A stretch of DNA of 57,733 nucleotides from Clostridia bacterium. GTDB lineage: Bacteria > Bacillota > Clostridia > Oscillospirales > Acutalibacteraceae. Under the pieces are notes generated by a model. That model was not told the origin of the DNA and did not search any database. It saw only the letters and a list, made by a program, of their open reading frames with translations. The DNA lies in the NCBI GenBank assembly GCA_017549105.1, contig JAFYVN010000001.1, positions 1 through 57,733 of the forward strand. The letters are read 5' to 3'. The translations under genes and the position numbers were made by a program. Each line of letters starts with the position of its first letter. Position 1 is the first letter of the stretch. Of the stretch, positions 8,611 through 17,301 are shown in pieces.

Positions 8611-9209
8611 TTCTTTTCAAAAAAACTTCTGAGAAAGCTCATACGGTGGCAATCCGAAACTCCGTGCTCTGTAAGCATTTCATAGTGGAGCTTTGTGCCG
8701 TAGCCTTTGTGCTGAGAAAATTTATACTGCGGATATTTTTTATCAAGTTCGAGCATAAATCTGTCTCTGCTGACCTTTGCAAGAATCGATGCTGCCGCAA
8801 TTGACGGACTTTTGGCATCGCCCTTGACAACGGTTTCTCCGTCAATCGAAATCGGAGGCATACGGTTGCCGTCAATCAGAGCGTAATCCGCAGGCACGTC
8901 AAGACCTTCAACCGCATTTCTCATTGCAAGATATGTCGCCTGAAGAATGTTGATTTCGTCAATCGTCTTTTCATCGACACTCGCTATACTGTAGCTCACT
9001 GCTTTCTCTTTTATAACATCAAAAAGAGCTTCTCTTTTCTTTTCTGTTAATTTTTTTGAATCGTTAAGACCTGCAATTTCACAGTTTTCGGGCAGAATGA
9101 CAGCCGCAGCAAAAACAGGACCCGCAAGAGGACCTCTGCCCGCTTCGTCAACACCGCAAACCGCAGTATATCCCTTGTTTTTTGCGTTTATTTCAAACTC
9201 AAAATCCAT
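8607..9209 (-). CDS. rnhB: Ribonuclease HII
   Basis: RNase HII nicks RNA in RNA-DNA hybrids and removes single misincorporated ribonucleotides. The catalytic start of the fold is CGVDEAGRGPLAGPV with Asp21 and Glu22, followed by LNDSKKLTEKKRE, LIDGN and KGDAKSPSIAAASILAKV. Length (200) is standard. An AGGAGG site precedes the ATG. The gene follows the CapA-like gene after a strong hairpin (9230-9248), so it may depend on read-through or a local promoter. It overlaps yraN by 4 bases. Confidence 0.96.
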   Translation of the reverse strand: MDFEFEINAKNKGYTAVCGVDEAGRGPLAGPVFAAAVILPENCEIAGLNDSKKLTEKKREALFDVIKEKAVSYSIASVDEKTIDEINILQATYLAMRNAVEGLDVPADYALIDGNRMPPISIDGETVVKGDAKSPSIAAASILAKVSRDRFMLELDKKYPQYKFSQHKGYGTKLHYEMLTEHGVSDCHRMSFLRSFFEKK

Positions 9210-9229
9210 ATTTTCCTCCTATTAAAAAC

Positions 9230-9248
9230 GGGCGACCACAGGTCGCCC
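9230..9248 (-). terminator. Hairpin after the CapA-like gene, REP-like palindrome
   Basis: GGGCGACC (9230-9237) and GGTCGCCC (9241-9248) pair around a 3-base loop. On the minus strand the stem is followed by GTTTTTAAT, a terminator layout. The stem sequence also looks like short palindromes repeated in many Firmicutes genomes, so it may be a dispersed repeat recruited as terminator. Confidence 0.7.
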
Positions 9249-9258
9249 CTACGTTTTA

Positions 9259-10452
9259 TTATTTGAGAAATCGCTTATCCACAACCTCATTTACGATATC
9301 GTGAAGATATTCAAGACTGAATGAGGATGTTTTGCTGATTACACCGTGCTTCGACGCAAGCTCCTCGGTATAATCCTCAAGTGGGTAAACCCTGATATTC
9401 GAATAACCCTGACCGTAATGAGTAACAACACCGTTGAAGGTAACATTTTCGATAGCAACGCTGCCGGTTGTGTTGTTTTTCACAATTTCAAAGTTAAGTC
9501 TGCCGCCAAGCATTCTCGGTCCTCTGTTCTGCGCTGAAATGAAGTTGCCGAGTGAATAAGCAACAAGTGTTCTTCTGCCGTCGGTATTTTCAATATATTC
9601 AACGGGCTGAATTACGTGAGGATGATGACCGATTATAACATCCGCACCCCAGGATGCCATTTTTTCGGCAAGCTGACGCTGATTATCCGTTGGCTCGTGG
9701 GTATATTCGTTACCCCAATGCGCATTGACGATAACAACATCCGCCTGCTGCTTTGCCTGGGCAATTCTCTGCTGAATACGCGATTCTTCACTCGCAAGAA
9801 CAAGGATAACATCACTGTCATCAGGCAGTTTGAGACCGTTTGTGGACTCTGTAAGTCCGATATATGCAATCTTAACTCCATTAACCTCGTGTATCGGAAG
9901 GTCGGCATAATCGTCGCTGTTGAGGTATGCACCCGCAGTTATTGCGCCCTTTTCCTTCCAGTAATTTATTGCAGAAACAAGACCCTTTTCGCCGCAGTCG
10001 AGCGAATGGTTGGTTGCAATATTGAACACATCAAAACCGATTTCAAGCATTTCTTCACCCACTTCAACAGGCGAATTGAACATCGGATAGCTTGAAACAT
10101 TATGTTCGGTTGATATTATTGTTTCCTGATTGAGAATCGCAACGTCGGGTTCTGCAATAAGATGCGCTATACGCTCATAGGCATCGGTAAAATCATAACC
10201 CGTGCTGCTTCTTGCCTTTGCCTGTTCATAGACCGTATCGTGAATAAGATTATCGCCGACAGCAACAAAACTGACTCGCGAAAAAAGCTCCTGCTGAGTT
10301 GTGGGAGGAGCGGTTTCTTCGGCTGAGGTTACAGCCGGTGCCGTTGCACTGACGGGTGTGCGGTCAATATCACGGGTAAAAAACATCACTCCGAGCGCAA
10401 CGATATCAAGCACGATTATAACGGCAAGAAATATAAGTAGTTTCTTTTTCAC
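9259..10452 (-). CDS. CapA-like membrane-anchored metallophosphatase-fold protein
   Basis: An N-terminal membrane segment (LLIFLAVIIVLDIVALGVMFF) is followed by a Thr/Pro linker. The extracytoplasmic CapA domain begins VSFVAVGDNLIHDT. Typical blocks are LNQETII, NIATNHSLDCG, NAHWGNEY and IGHHPHVIQPVE. The CapA family is named for poly-gamma-glutamate capsule synthesis, but most members have unknown substrates and their fold is calcineurin-like. No capB/capC partners are present. The gene sits inside the conserved rplS-lepB-rbgA-rnhB string, which is unusual. Length is 397 residues; a terminator-like hairpin follows. Confidence 0.88.
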   Translation of the reverse strand: MKKKLLIFLAVIIVLDIVALGVMFFTRDIDRTPVSATAPAVTSAEETAPPTTQQELFSRVSFVAVGDNLIHDTVYEQAKARSSTGYDFTDAYERIAHLIAEPDVAILNQETIISTEHNVSSYPMFNSPVEVGEEMLEIGFDVFNIATNHSLDCGEKGLVSAINYWKEKGAITAGAYLNSDDYADLPIHEVNGVKIAYIGLTESTNGLKLPDDSDVILVLASEESRIQQRIAQAKQQADVVIVNAHWGNEYTHEPTDNQRQLAEKMASWGADVIIGHHPHVIQPVEYIENTDGRRTLVAYSLGNFISAQNRGPRMLGGRLNFEIVKNNTTGSVAIENVTFNGVVTHYGQGYSNIRVYPLEDYTEELASKHGVISKTSSFSLEYLHDIVNEVVDKRFLK

Positions 10453-10472
10453 ATTATCAACTCCCCGGTTGA

Positions 10473-11324
10473 TTAATCCAAAGTGAGTTTACCGAGCTTT
10501 CCGCTGCGGTATTCATCAAGCAGCATAACCGCTGCACGCTCTGTATCGGTTTCGCCGCCCTTGATGAGCATTCCTCTTTTTGCACCTATAAGTTCAAGAA
10601 GCTCATAGGGTTCGAGGTCAGCAAAATCTTTGATTTTATATCTTTCTTCGAGACGGTCGGGATAATTCTTCTGAAGAACAACGAGAAGTCTTACCGCAAT
10701 CTCCTGGCTGTCAAGAATTTCATCCTTGACGGAGCCGATAAAGGCGAGCTTGAAGCCGACCTCTTTATCTTCAAACTTGGGCCAGAGCACACCCGGAGTA
10801 TCGAGAAGCTCAATTCCCGATCCGATAGCGAACCACTGATTGCTTCGGGTAACACCCGGCTTGTCCGCAACCTTGGCACGGTTTTTACCTGCCATACGGT
10901 TGATAAATGAGGATTTACCCGTGTTTGGAATTCCGACAACCATAACACGCAAAGATTTGCCTGCCATACCTTTTTCGGTGTTTGCTTTTATTTTTTCTTT
11001 CAGCACTTCCCTTACGGCAGGCTGAAATTTTTCAAGGCCTTTACCGCTTCTGCAGTCAACCGGCAGAGCGGTTATTCCTTTTTCGGCAAGTTCTTTTATC
11101 TTTCTTGCCGTTGCACCCGGGTCAGCAAGGTCGCATTTGTTGAGCAGAACTATTCTCGGCTTTGAACCGATAATTTCGTCAAGCTCGGGGTTGCGGCTGC
11201 TCTCGGGTATTCTTGCATCAACAATTTCACACACGGCATCAACGAGCGAAAGACTCTCTTTGATGAGTCTTCGGGTTTTTGCCATATGACCCGGAAACCA
11301 TTGAACCACTAAATTTTCATTCAT
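10473..11324 (-). CDS. rbgA: Ribosome biogenesis GTPase RbgA (YlqF)
   Basis: This circularly permuted GTPase helps to mature the large ribosomal subunit. The permutation is visible: the G4 motif NKCDLAD comes before G1 GIPNTGKSSFINR, followed by G3 DTPGVLWPK. The N-terminal WFPGHMAKTRR is a family hallmark. Length is 283 residues. It starts 3 bases after the signal peptidase gene and precedes the CapA-like gene, matching the rplS-lepB-ylqF-rnhB order seen in many Firmicutes. Confidence 0.95.
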   Translation of the reverse strand: MNENLVVQWFPGHMAKTRRLIKESLSLVDAVCEIVDARIPESSRNPELDEIIGSKPRIVLLNKCDLADPGATARKIKELAEKGITALPVDCRSGKGLEKFQPAVREVLKEKIKANTEKGMAGKSLRVMVVGIPNTGKSSFINRMAGKNRAKVADKPGVTRSNQWFAIGSGIELLDTPGVLWPKFEDKEVGFKLAFIGSVKDEILDSQEIAVRLLVVLQKNYPDRLEERYKIKDFADLEPYELLELIGAKRGMLIKGGETDTERAAVMLLDEYRSGKLGKLTLD

Positions 11325-11327
11325 AAT

Positions 11328-11876
11328 TTATTCCACTCTCCCGAAAGAAGGCATCATTCGGAAAAGAAGCTCTCCGAGTATATATTCTTCTCTGATAAGA
11401 CCGACTCTGTTGTCACGGCTGTCGGTCGAATGATTTCTGTTGTCACCCATAACAAAAACATATCCTTCGGGAACGGTTACGGGAGCAAAGAAATCCTCTT
11501 TGTCGCGCGTAGGCTCATTGATATAGGGCTCGTCAAGAGCAACACCGTCAACATAAACGATGCTGTTTTCAAAGTCGATATCAACTGTCTGACCGCCCGT
11601 TGCGATTATTCTTTTGACAAGCACATCTTCAATTGCGGGAGATTTGCTCGGCTGACAGGTAACAACGATATCTCCGTTTTCGGGTACATAATCAAAAGCG
11701 GAGAGAATTATTCTGTCGTAATTGTGGAGAGTCGGATACATTGAATTACCTGAAACACCAACTGTTCTGAAAAGAAAAATAAACGAGAATGTTACTGCAA
11801 CAACAGCTGTTGCAACAATAGAAACAATATCATAAATCCCTGAAAACGGCTTCTTTTCTGCATTTTCTTTGCTCAT
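11328..11876 (-). CDS. lepB: Signal peptidase I (second copy of a tandem pair)
   Basis: Signal peptidase I removes signal peptides from exported proteins. The nucleophile Ser45 is in SGNSMYPTL and the general base Lys88 in DVLVKRIIATGG. The late box VMGDNRNHSTDSRD is intact. One N-terminal membrane helix (about 17-38) anchors the 182-residue protein with the catalytic part outside. It lies 14 bases after the other signal peptidase gene and 3 bases before rbgA. Both copies keep all catalytic boxes, so neither is a remnant. Confidence 0.95.
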   Translation of the reverse strand: MSKENAEKKPFSGIYDIVSIVATAVVAVTFSFIFLFRTVGVSGNSMYPTLHNYDRIILSAFDYVPENGDIVVTCQPSKSPAIEDVLVKRIIATGGQTVDIDFENSIVYVDGVALDEPYINEPTRDKEDFFAPVTVPEGYVFVMGDNRNHSTDSRDNRVGLIREEYILGELLFRMMPSFGRVE

Positions 11877-11890
11877 TATAACATCCTCCT

Positions 11891-12499
11891 TTATCCTTCA
11901 AAATTACTGTAAATATCCCATTCTTCGATGGGGTAGATTCTGACGAGCGCCTTGCCGAGCACATATCTTTCGTCAATAAGACCGATTTCACTCGAACGGC
12001 TGTCAATCGAATCGTTTCTGTTATCACCCATAACAAAAAGCTTGCCCTCATCAACAGTCAGAGGGAACTGAACATCATAACTGAGTTCGGTAGGCTCAAG
12101 AATATAGGGTTCATTCAGCTTTACACCGTTGACATAAACCTCATGTTTTTCAAAATCAATATTGACCGTATCTCCGCCAACCGCAATAACTCGCTTGATG
12201 ATGGGAACATTACGTCTCCATGGCTGATTGATGATAACAATATCGCCGTATTCAAATTCGGTAACAGCACCCGCAACTCCGACCCAATCCTTATCGTGGA
12301 GAGTAGGCATCATTGAACCTCCGTCAACACCGACCGCTCTGAATACAAGCGCAAAAACAAGGAAAACAACCAGGACTGCGCCCTTGACGGAATCTGTTAT
12401 ATCAAAAAGAAACGATGCAATGAATGGCGGCTTTTTTTCTTCTTCTGCCTTGCCGGCATCGGGATTAAATTCAATCCAGAATTCTTCTATGCGGCGCAT
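11891..12499 (-). CDS. lepB: Signal peptidase I (first copy of a tandem pair)
   Basis: Ser62 in GGSMMPTLHDKD and Lys102 in VPIIKRVIAVGGD form the catalytic dyad; VMGDNRNDSIDSR is the conserved late box. The 202-residue protein has a longer acidic cytoplasmic N-terminus (EEFWIEFNPDAGKAEEEKK) before its single membrane helix (about 38-55). That is unlike its neighbour copy and may set a different partner or regulation. A hairpin at 12552-12579 separates it from rplS. AAAGGAG lies before the ATG. Confidence 0.95.
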   Translation of the reverse strand: MRRIEEFWIEFNPDAGKAEEEKKPPFIASFLFDITDSVKGAVLVVFLVFALVFRAVGVDGGSMMPTLHDKDWVGVAGAVTEFEYGDIVIINQPWRRNVPIIKRVIAVGGDTVNIDFEKHEVYVNGVKLNEPYILEPTELSYDVQFPLTVDEGKLFVMGDNRNDSIDSRSSEIGLIDERYVLGKALVRIYPIEEWDIYSNFEG

Positions 12500-12551
12500 T
12501 GGTGTTCTCCTTTCTCAATAAACTGTAATTAATTAATAAAATAAGAATAAA

Positions 12552-12579
12552 GGTGTAACAACAGAAAAATTGTTACACC
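12552..12579 (-). terminator. Terminator after rplS
   Basis: GGTGTAACAA (12552-12561) pairs with TTGTTACACC (12570-12579). On the minus strand TTTATTCTTATTTT follows. It probably limits read-through from rplS into the signal peptidase genes. Confidence 0.8.
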
Positions 12580-12590
12580 CTCAAGCTTTT

Positions 12591-12935
12591 TTATCTGATC
12601 TGTTCCTTAACTTTAGCAGCCTTACCTACTCTGTCTCTGAGGTAGTAGAGCTTGCTTCTGCGTACACGACCGTGTCTTACTGTTTCAACCTTTGCAACGT
12701 TGGGAGAATGAACGGGGAATACTCTTTCAACGCCTACGCCGTATGATACACGGCGAACAGTGAAGGTTTCAGAAATGCCTGAACCCTTGCGAGCGATAAC
12801 AGTACCTTCAAAAAGCTGAATTCTTTCTTTGTCACCTTCGCGAATCTTAACGTGAACCTTAACAGTGTCACCTACTTCGATTGCGGGTACTTCGGACTTA
12901 AGTGAGTCCTGTGCGATAAGTTTGAGTGCATCCAT
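12591..12935 (-). CDS. rplS: Large-subunit ribosomal protein L19
   Basis: L19 lies at the 30S-50S interface. The 114 residues match the family along the whole length: [42 protein letters not shown] and [18 protein letters not shown] precedes the ATG by 7-8 bases. A sigma-A type promoter at 13071-13099 gives a leader of about 130 bases that can fold, consistent with the autogenous L19 leader of Firmicutes. A terminator follows the gene. Confidence 0.97.
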   Translation of the reverse strand: MDALKLIAQDSLKSEVPAIEVGDTVKVHVKIREGDKERIQLFEGTVIARKGSGISETFTVRRVSYGVGVERVFPVHSPNVAKVETVRHGRVRRSKLYYLRDRVGKAAKVKEQIR

Positions 12936-13056
12936 TGTAAATTTCCTCCGATTTTTTCAGAAGTTCGTATCTGCCGTCAGGCAAAAAGAGGAACGTCCTT
13001 TTTAATGTTATTGGCATTAAATCTCGTCTTTGAGCGCAATTACTCTAATGACGGCA
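12936..13056 (-). promoter_or_regulatory. Candidate L19 (rplS) mRNA leader
   Basis: The untranslated leader holds TGCCGTCA (13056-13049) and, 70 bases later, TGACGGCA (12979-12972), an 8-bp helix that would enclose the intervening RNA just before the ribosome binding site. A leader with a long-range helix is known for L19 mRNA in Firmicutes; I infer the identity from position and this helix only. Confidence 0.5.
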
Positions 13057-13070
13057 CAAATGCGAGTAAT

Positions 13071-13099
13071 ATGATATCATAAGAAAGTGAAGAATGCAA
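13071..13099 (-). promoter_or_regulatory. Promoter of rplS
   Basis: On the minus strand TTGCAT (13099-13094) and TATCAT (13076-13071) are separated by 17 bases. Confidence 0.65.
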
Positions 13100-13177
13100 G
13101 TGTTTTTTTGCTTATTTCAAATATTTTTAACATTTTGAGAGTTATGCACCAAAACGCCTGCAAAAATCACTCTTCAA

Positions 13178-13840
13178 TCATTCAAAAATGCTTAAATCAC
13201 TGCGTAAAAGTTTTGTTCTGACGATGTTTCTGTCCGTTTCCTCAAGCGAAAGTTCACTCAGAAGCGAGTTCACAAGCAGCTCCGCATTAAGATTGACGGT
13301 GTTGCCGGCAGCAAGGATTGTTTTGATATACACCTTGTTTTCGCAAGCCGAAACATCGAACGAACGGACAAGCTCGCAGAGGTTAACGGTCTTTATACCC
13401 TTCTTGCTTCGCTTCTCTGCGTTAAGCACTCCGCCTTCTATAATTTTTGACGCACCCAGCGAAAATTTCTCTGCATCTGATGCGTTTTCAAACCACAAAT
13501 CAACTTCATATTCCGCAGCATCAATCTCGTTCGGCTTATGCTCGGGCTTTGCAACATCAACAATTTCAATGCCCTCGGGCATAACGGAATTGAGTCTTTT
13601 TTGAATTTCTCCGAAAGACATTTCGCCCTCAATTCTGATATCAAGAGGTTCTCTCATGCCCGACTGACCGAGCGGAAGAGGCATAAGGAACGTCATATAA
13701 GGATGGGGGTTGAAGCCTTCAGTATACCAAAGCGGGATATCCGCACGTCTTACTGCTCTGGTCATGCAGCGGTTCATATCAAGATGTGAAATGTAGACGG
13801 CAAGTCCGTCTTTTTTAAACCACAGTCTTACCGGTTTCAT
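13178..13840 (-). CDS. Radical-SAM-linked DUF2344 protein (TIGR03936 type)
   Basis: The protein begins MKPVRLWFKKDGLAVYISHLD and has the conserved block WYTEGFNPHPYMTFLMPLPLG. These mark the DUF2344 family that accompanies, or is fused to, a radical-SAM protein. The molecular function is not established. I chose the ATG at 13840 because GGAGGTG lies 6-7 bases before it; a longer frame upstream would run through the end of the preceding gene. With this start the gene overlaps the radical-SAM gene by 26 bases, so the two are probably translated together. Confidence 0.85.
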   Translation of the reverse strand: MKPVRLWFKKDGLAVYISHLDMNRCMTRAVRRADIPLWYTEGFNPHPYMTFLMPLPLGQSGMREPLDIRIEGEMSFGEIQKRLNSVMPEGIEIVDVAKPEHKPNEIDAAEYEVDLWFENASDAEKFSLGASKIIEGGVLNAEKRSKKGIKTVNLCELVRSFDVSACENKVYIKTILAAGNTVNLNAELLVNSLLSELSLEETDRNIVRTKLLRSDLSIFE

Positions 13841-15671
13841 CGCACACACCTCCGTTGAGTCTGTTTGCACCGCATCCTGCACATTTTTCACGGCAGCTTG
13901 CAGTTGTTTCGCCCTTATGAGCCTTGACATTTTCATTCATAAGGAACTTCTTTGTAACACCGTAGTCCATATGGTCCCACGGAAGAATTTCATCGTATTC
14001 ACGGCGTCTTGCAGTATAGAAATACGGGTCGATTCCGTTTTCCTTGAAGCTCTCTTCCCAGACTTCGGGTTTGAGGCATTCTGCCCATCCGTCAAACTTG
14101 CATCCCTTGCGCCAAGCGGTTTCGATAACATCGGCAAGACGTCTGTCGCCTCTTGCAAAAACGCCTTCAAGGAAACTTGTCCAGGGCACGTGTCTTGAAA
14201 CGGTAACCTTTCTTGTCTTTACGCAGGAGATGAGATAATTCTGCTTATCGATAAGCACATCGGGTTTATCCTGAGGCTCCCACTGGAAGGGAGTGAACGG
14301 CTTCGGCACAAGCGATGCAACGCTGATGCTGACATTGACACCCTTTCCCTTGGGTTTGTCGGGATTCTTATAGAATTCGTCAACAACCGCCTGAGCAAGA
14401 TTTGCAATGCCCTCGATATCCTCTTCGGTTTCAGTGGGCAGACCGATCATAAAATAGAGCTTAACAGCAGTCCAGCCGCCCGCAAAAGCCTGTGCAGCGG
14501 TTGTAAGCACTTCTTCTTCGGTTATGTTTTTATTGATAACGTCACGCAGACGCTGTGTACCTGCTTCGGGGGCAAAGGTAAGACCGCTTCGTCTTACGGC
14601 ATTGAGCTGCTCCATAAGCTCCTTGGGGAAGTTATCTGCACGGAGCGAAGGCAGAGCAATATTGATTTTTTGCTCAACTGTCCACGGAAGCATATTTGTT
14701 ATGAGTTTCTCAAGACCCTTGTAGTCGCTCGTGCTGAGTGAGCAAAGCGAAATTTCATCGTAACCCGTGCTGTTACAGATTGCTTTGCACTGAGCCTCAA
14801 CGGTTTCGGGCGACTTTCTGCGCAGAGGTCTGTTGAGGAAGCCTGCCTGACAGAAACGGCATCCTCTGATGCATCCTCTGAAAATTTCAACGGTCGTTCT
14901 GTCGTGCACAACCTCAAGGAACGGAACAACAAATTCCGTAGGCGAAAACATACTGTCAAGGTCGGCAACGTTGCGCTTTTCAACCTTTTCGGGTGCTCCG
15001 CAAGTGGGAGTGACCGACTTAACCGTATTATCTTCATTATATTCGACTTCATAAAGTGAGGGAACATAAACACCCTTGATCTGAGCTGCCGCAGCAAGAA
15101 ATTCCTGCTTTGTTGCGCCCTTTGCTTTATATTCCTTGAGCAAATCGATAAGCTCGTTTGTTACCTCTTCACCGTCACCCGGAAGAGTGATATCAACAAA
15201 TTCGGCAATAGGTTCTGCATTGCATACGCAAGCACCGCCCGCAACCACAATCGGAGTCAGAGAGGTTCTGTCCTTCGCTCTTACGGGCAGACCCGCAAGG
15301 TCGAGCATATTGAGAACATTGGTGTAGCTCAGTTCATACTGCATCGTAAAACCGAGAATATCAAAATCTTTTATAGCGTCACCGCTTTCGAGACCGAAGA
15401 GCGGAATATTGTTTTCACGCAGAACTTCTTCCATATCTGTCCATGGCGCAAAAACGCGCTCGCACCACGCATCTTCTCTTGCGTTGATGAGAGAATAGAG
15501 AATCTTCATTCCGAGATGAGACATACCGATTTCATAAGTATCGGGGAAGCAGAACGCATAGCGGATATCAACGGAATTTTTATCCTTGACAACGCTGTTG
15601 AGTTCGCCGCCCGTATATCTGCCGGGTTTTTGTACCTTAAGCAGAAATCTTTCAAGTTCCTTGGGATACAT
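13815..15671 (-). CDS. Radical SAM protein of the TIGR03960 type with B12-binding-like N-terminus
   Basis: The 618-residue protein has a B12-binding-like region (about 40-230, with AFCFPDTYEIGMSHLG). The radical-SAM core follows, with its [4Fe-4S] cysteines in RGCIRGCRFCQAGF (Cys267, Cys271, Cys274). Further cysteines cluster at the C-terminus (CREKCAGCGANRL), perhaps a second metal site. Its reaction is unknown; it is paired with the DUF2344 gene, as in many Clostridia, often close to ribosome-related genes as here. The start at 15671 (MYPKEL) is 7 bases from AGGAG; the ATG at 15689 precedes the ribosome binding site and is rejected. Confidence 0.9.
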   Translation of the reverse strand: MYPKELERFLLKVQKPGRYTGGELNSVVKDKNSVDIRYAFCFPDTYEIGMSHLGMKILYSLINAREDAWCERVFAPWTDMEEVLRENNIPLFGLESGDAIKDFDILGFTMQYELSYTNVLNMLDLAGLPVRAKDRTSLTPIVVAGGACVCNAEPIAEFVDITLPGDGEEVTNELIDLLKEYKAKGATKQEFLAAAAQIKGVYVPSLYEVEYNEDNTVKSVTPTCGAPEKVEKRNVADLDSMFSPTEFVVPFLEVVHDRTTVEIFRGCIRGCRFCQAGFLNRPLRRKSPETVEAQCKAICNSTGYDEISLCSLSTSDYKGLEKLITNMLPWTVEQKINIALPSLRADNFPKELMEQLNAVRRSGLTFAPEAGTQRLRDVINKNITEEEVLTTAAQAFAGGWTAVKLYFMIGLPTETEEDIEGIANLAQAVVDEFYKNPDKPKGKGVNVSISVASLVPKPFTPFQWEPQDKPDVLIDKQNYLISCVKTRKVTVSRHVPWTSFLEGVFARGDRRLADVIETAWRKGCKFDGWAECLKPEVWEESFKENGIDPYFYTARRREYDEILPWDHMDYGVTKKFLMNENVKAHKGETTASCREKCAGCGANRLNGGVCDETGKTVV

Positions 15672-15704
15672 AGACTTTCTCCTGTTCAAAAATCATATAT
15701 GGAT

Positions 15705-15733
15705 ATGTTATCACAAATTTACCGAAAAATCAA
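15705..15733 (-). promoter_or_regulatory. Promoter of the radical-SAM gene pair
   Basis: On the minus strand TTGATT (15733-15728) and TAACAT (15710-15705) are separated by 17 bases, about 35 bases before the start codon. Confidence 0.55.
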
Positions 15734-15776
15734 TTGCAGGAAATGAGACCGATTTATTTGCGGATATTCACTGCCG

Positions 15777-16310
15777 TTAAGATTCTTTTTCGTTTTTTAT
15801 TTCTTTTTCTGAATTTCTGAATCTGTAAAGCGCAATCAGTGACGAGATGATTCCCGCAATCTGTGCAAAAACAGCAGTTGATCCGAGAATTCCGTGGTAA
15901 ACGGTCCAGGTTGACAAATTAACAAGCAGAAACATTCTGATACGCTGTTCTTTTTTCTGAAACACGGCAAGCATATAGAAAAGTGCCGCAAAGGTTGACA
16001 GCAAATCAATCGGAGCTTTTATTCCGATTATTCCTCCGCCTGCATAAAGAATGAGGAAGATTATTTTTTCAACCGTACCCGGCTGAGTTCCTTTGAACTC
16101 GTGCCAGATTGAAAAAATGAGCTGAAAAACAGCAACAAGACAAACCACAACGCCAGAATTGAAACCGTCAAGCAAAAGAATATTGGCTGCCGAAAAAAGG
16201 TTGACAAAAACAGACAGTATAAGCATCTGCTTTTTCTTCTTTAACTGTTGATTTATAATTACTCCCGCCGTAACGAGAATTCCGAAAAACTGAGCTATAT
16301 AGTATTCCAT
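15777..16310 (-). CDS. YgjV-type inner membrane protein
   Basis: About six short hydrophobic segments fill this 177-residue protein (for example MLILSVFVNLFSAANILLL and GVVVCLVAVFQLIFSIW). Its pattern resembles the YgjV/Imp-YgjV family of small bacterial membrane proteins, whose role is unknown. The start at 16310 (MEYYIAQF) follows AGGTGA at 5 bases. It lies 41 bases after the VTT-domain gene and is probably co-transcribed with it. The C-terminus is charged (RNSEKEIKNEKES). Confidence 0.65.
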   Translation of the reverse strand: MEYYIAQFFGILVTAGVIINQQLKKKKQMLILSVFVNLFSAANILLLDGFNSGVVVCLVAVFQLIFSIWHEFKGTQPGTVEKIIFLILYAGGGIIGIKAPIDLLSTFAALFYMLAVFQKKEQRIRMFLLVNLSTWTVYHGILGSTAVFAQIAGIISSLIALYRFRNSEKEIKNEKES

Positions 16311-16351
16311 AATTTCACCTGTGAATTTCAAGCTAAAACGGAGTTATGCCA

Positions 16352-17062
16352 TCATTTTGCATTGTTTTTTGCTTTTGTTTTGGTGATGAGTCTTTTGGTT
16401 ATCAGGCTTGCAATGAGCATAAACACAACAATAACCGCAACGGGAATTGCCGCAACCCAGGGCTTTTCACCGACACTTCTTAATGTTACACCGAAGAAGG
16501 TGTAAACGATAACAAGCGGAAGATTTCCGAGGTTTGCACCGATTGTGTAATTCTTGAACGAAATACCCATTGCACCAAAAAGAAGGCTTGAAAGGTCGCC
16601 CGGCATAATGCCCGAAAGCTTTATCGCAAAAGTCATTTCAACCTCGTTCGCCCCTGCAAAATCATCAATCTTTTTGATTGCTTTAAACTTACCTTTGAGA
16701 GTTTCGACCATACCGGCACCCGTGAATTTTCCAAGAAAATACGGAATCGAAAGACTGAGAAAAACCGAGACAATATTGACCAGAAGCGCAACCCAGAAAT
16801 TGGGCATTATGTAAGCGCAGACCGAAAAAACAACAGCGGGCGGAAAAACAAGTGCAAAAGATTTTACTACAGAAAAAAGAATGATTCCGAACGCAAGAGT
16901 AAGAGTTCCTCCGGTGAGCTTTTCACTCAGTTCGGGAATATTGGAAACTTTGATATTGTATTTCTGCGTAAGAAAAACGCAGAGAATAACCATTGCAATC
17001 ATAAAAATTCCCGCTGCAATCTGCAGGATTTTGATGAGCTTTTCATAGTTTTTGTTTGCCAT
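16352..17062 (-). CDS. TVP38/TMEM64 (VTT domain) family membrane protein
   Basis: The 236-residue protein has five to six membrane segments. The VTT/SNARE-associated core includes FPPAVVFSVCAYIMPNFW and the small-residue motif PGDLSSLLFGAMGISFKNY. Relatives in eukaryotes move lipids between membrane leaflets; bacterial members are poorly defined. A consensus promoter at 17157-17185 precedes it, and the YgjV-like gene follows. Membrane location is certain, the role not. Confidence 0.8.
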   Translation of the reverse strand: MANKNYEKLIKILQIAAGIFMIAMVILCVFLTQKYNIKVSNIPELSEKLTGGTLTLAFGIILFSVVKSFALVFPPAVVFSVCAYIMPNFWVALLVNIVSVFLSLSIPYFLGKFTGAGMVETLKGKFKAIKKIDDFAGANEVEMTFAIKLSGIMPGDLSSLLFGAMGISFKNYTIGANLGNLPLVIVYTFFGVTLRSVGEKPWVAAIPVAVIVVFMLIASLITKRLITKTKAKNNAK

Positions 17063-17156
17063 AAAGCAACTCTCCCTAACTGTATTTTCGAATTAAAAAA
17101 TCAAGCCGTTTTTTATCGCAATTCTGTATCCGCGTTCTGCGAACCGTAATATTCAA

Positions 17157-17185
17157 ATCATATAACACTATCCCTTAAATGTCAA
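17157..17185 (-). promoter_or_regulatory. Promoter of the VTT-domain gene
   Basis: On the minus strand TTGACA (17185-17180) and TATGAT (17162-17157) are separated by 17 bases. Confidence 0.75.
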
Positions 17186-17239
17186 CATCGGCAATCCGGT
17201 AACTTTTTCGTTTTTATGGAATATTTGCATAAATAAATG

Positions 17240-17268
17240 TTTACTTTTTCAAAAAATAATGTTAAAAT
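17240..17268 (+). promoter_or_regulatory. Promoter of the ceramidase-like operon
   Basis: TTTACT (17240-17245) and TAAAAT (17263-17268) are separated by 17 bases, 34 bases before the first ATG. The same two hexamers with the same spacing occur before the HAD/GH38 operon at 27701-27729. Confidence 0.6.
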
Positions 17269-17301
17269 TATTAAAATGAAATTACTGAAAGAGGTAATAT
17301 T

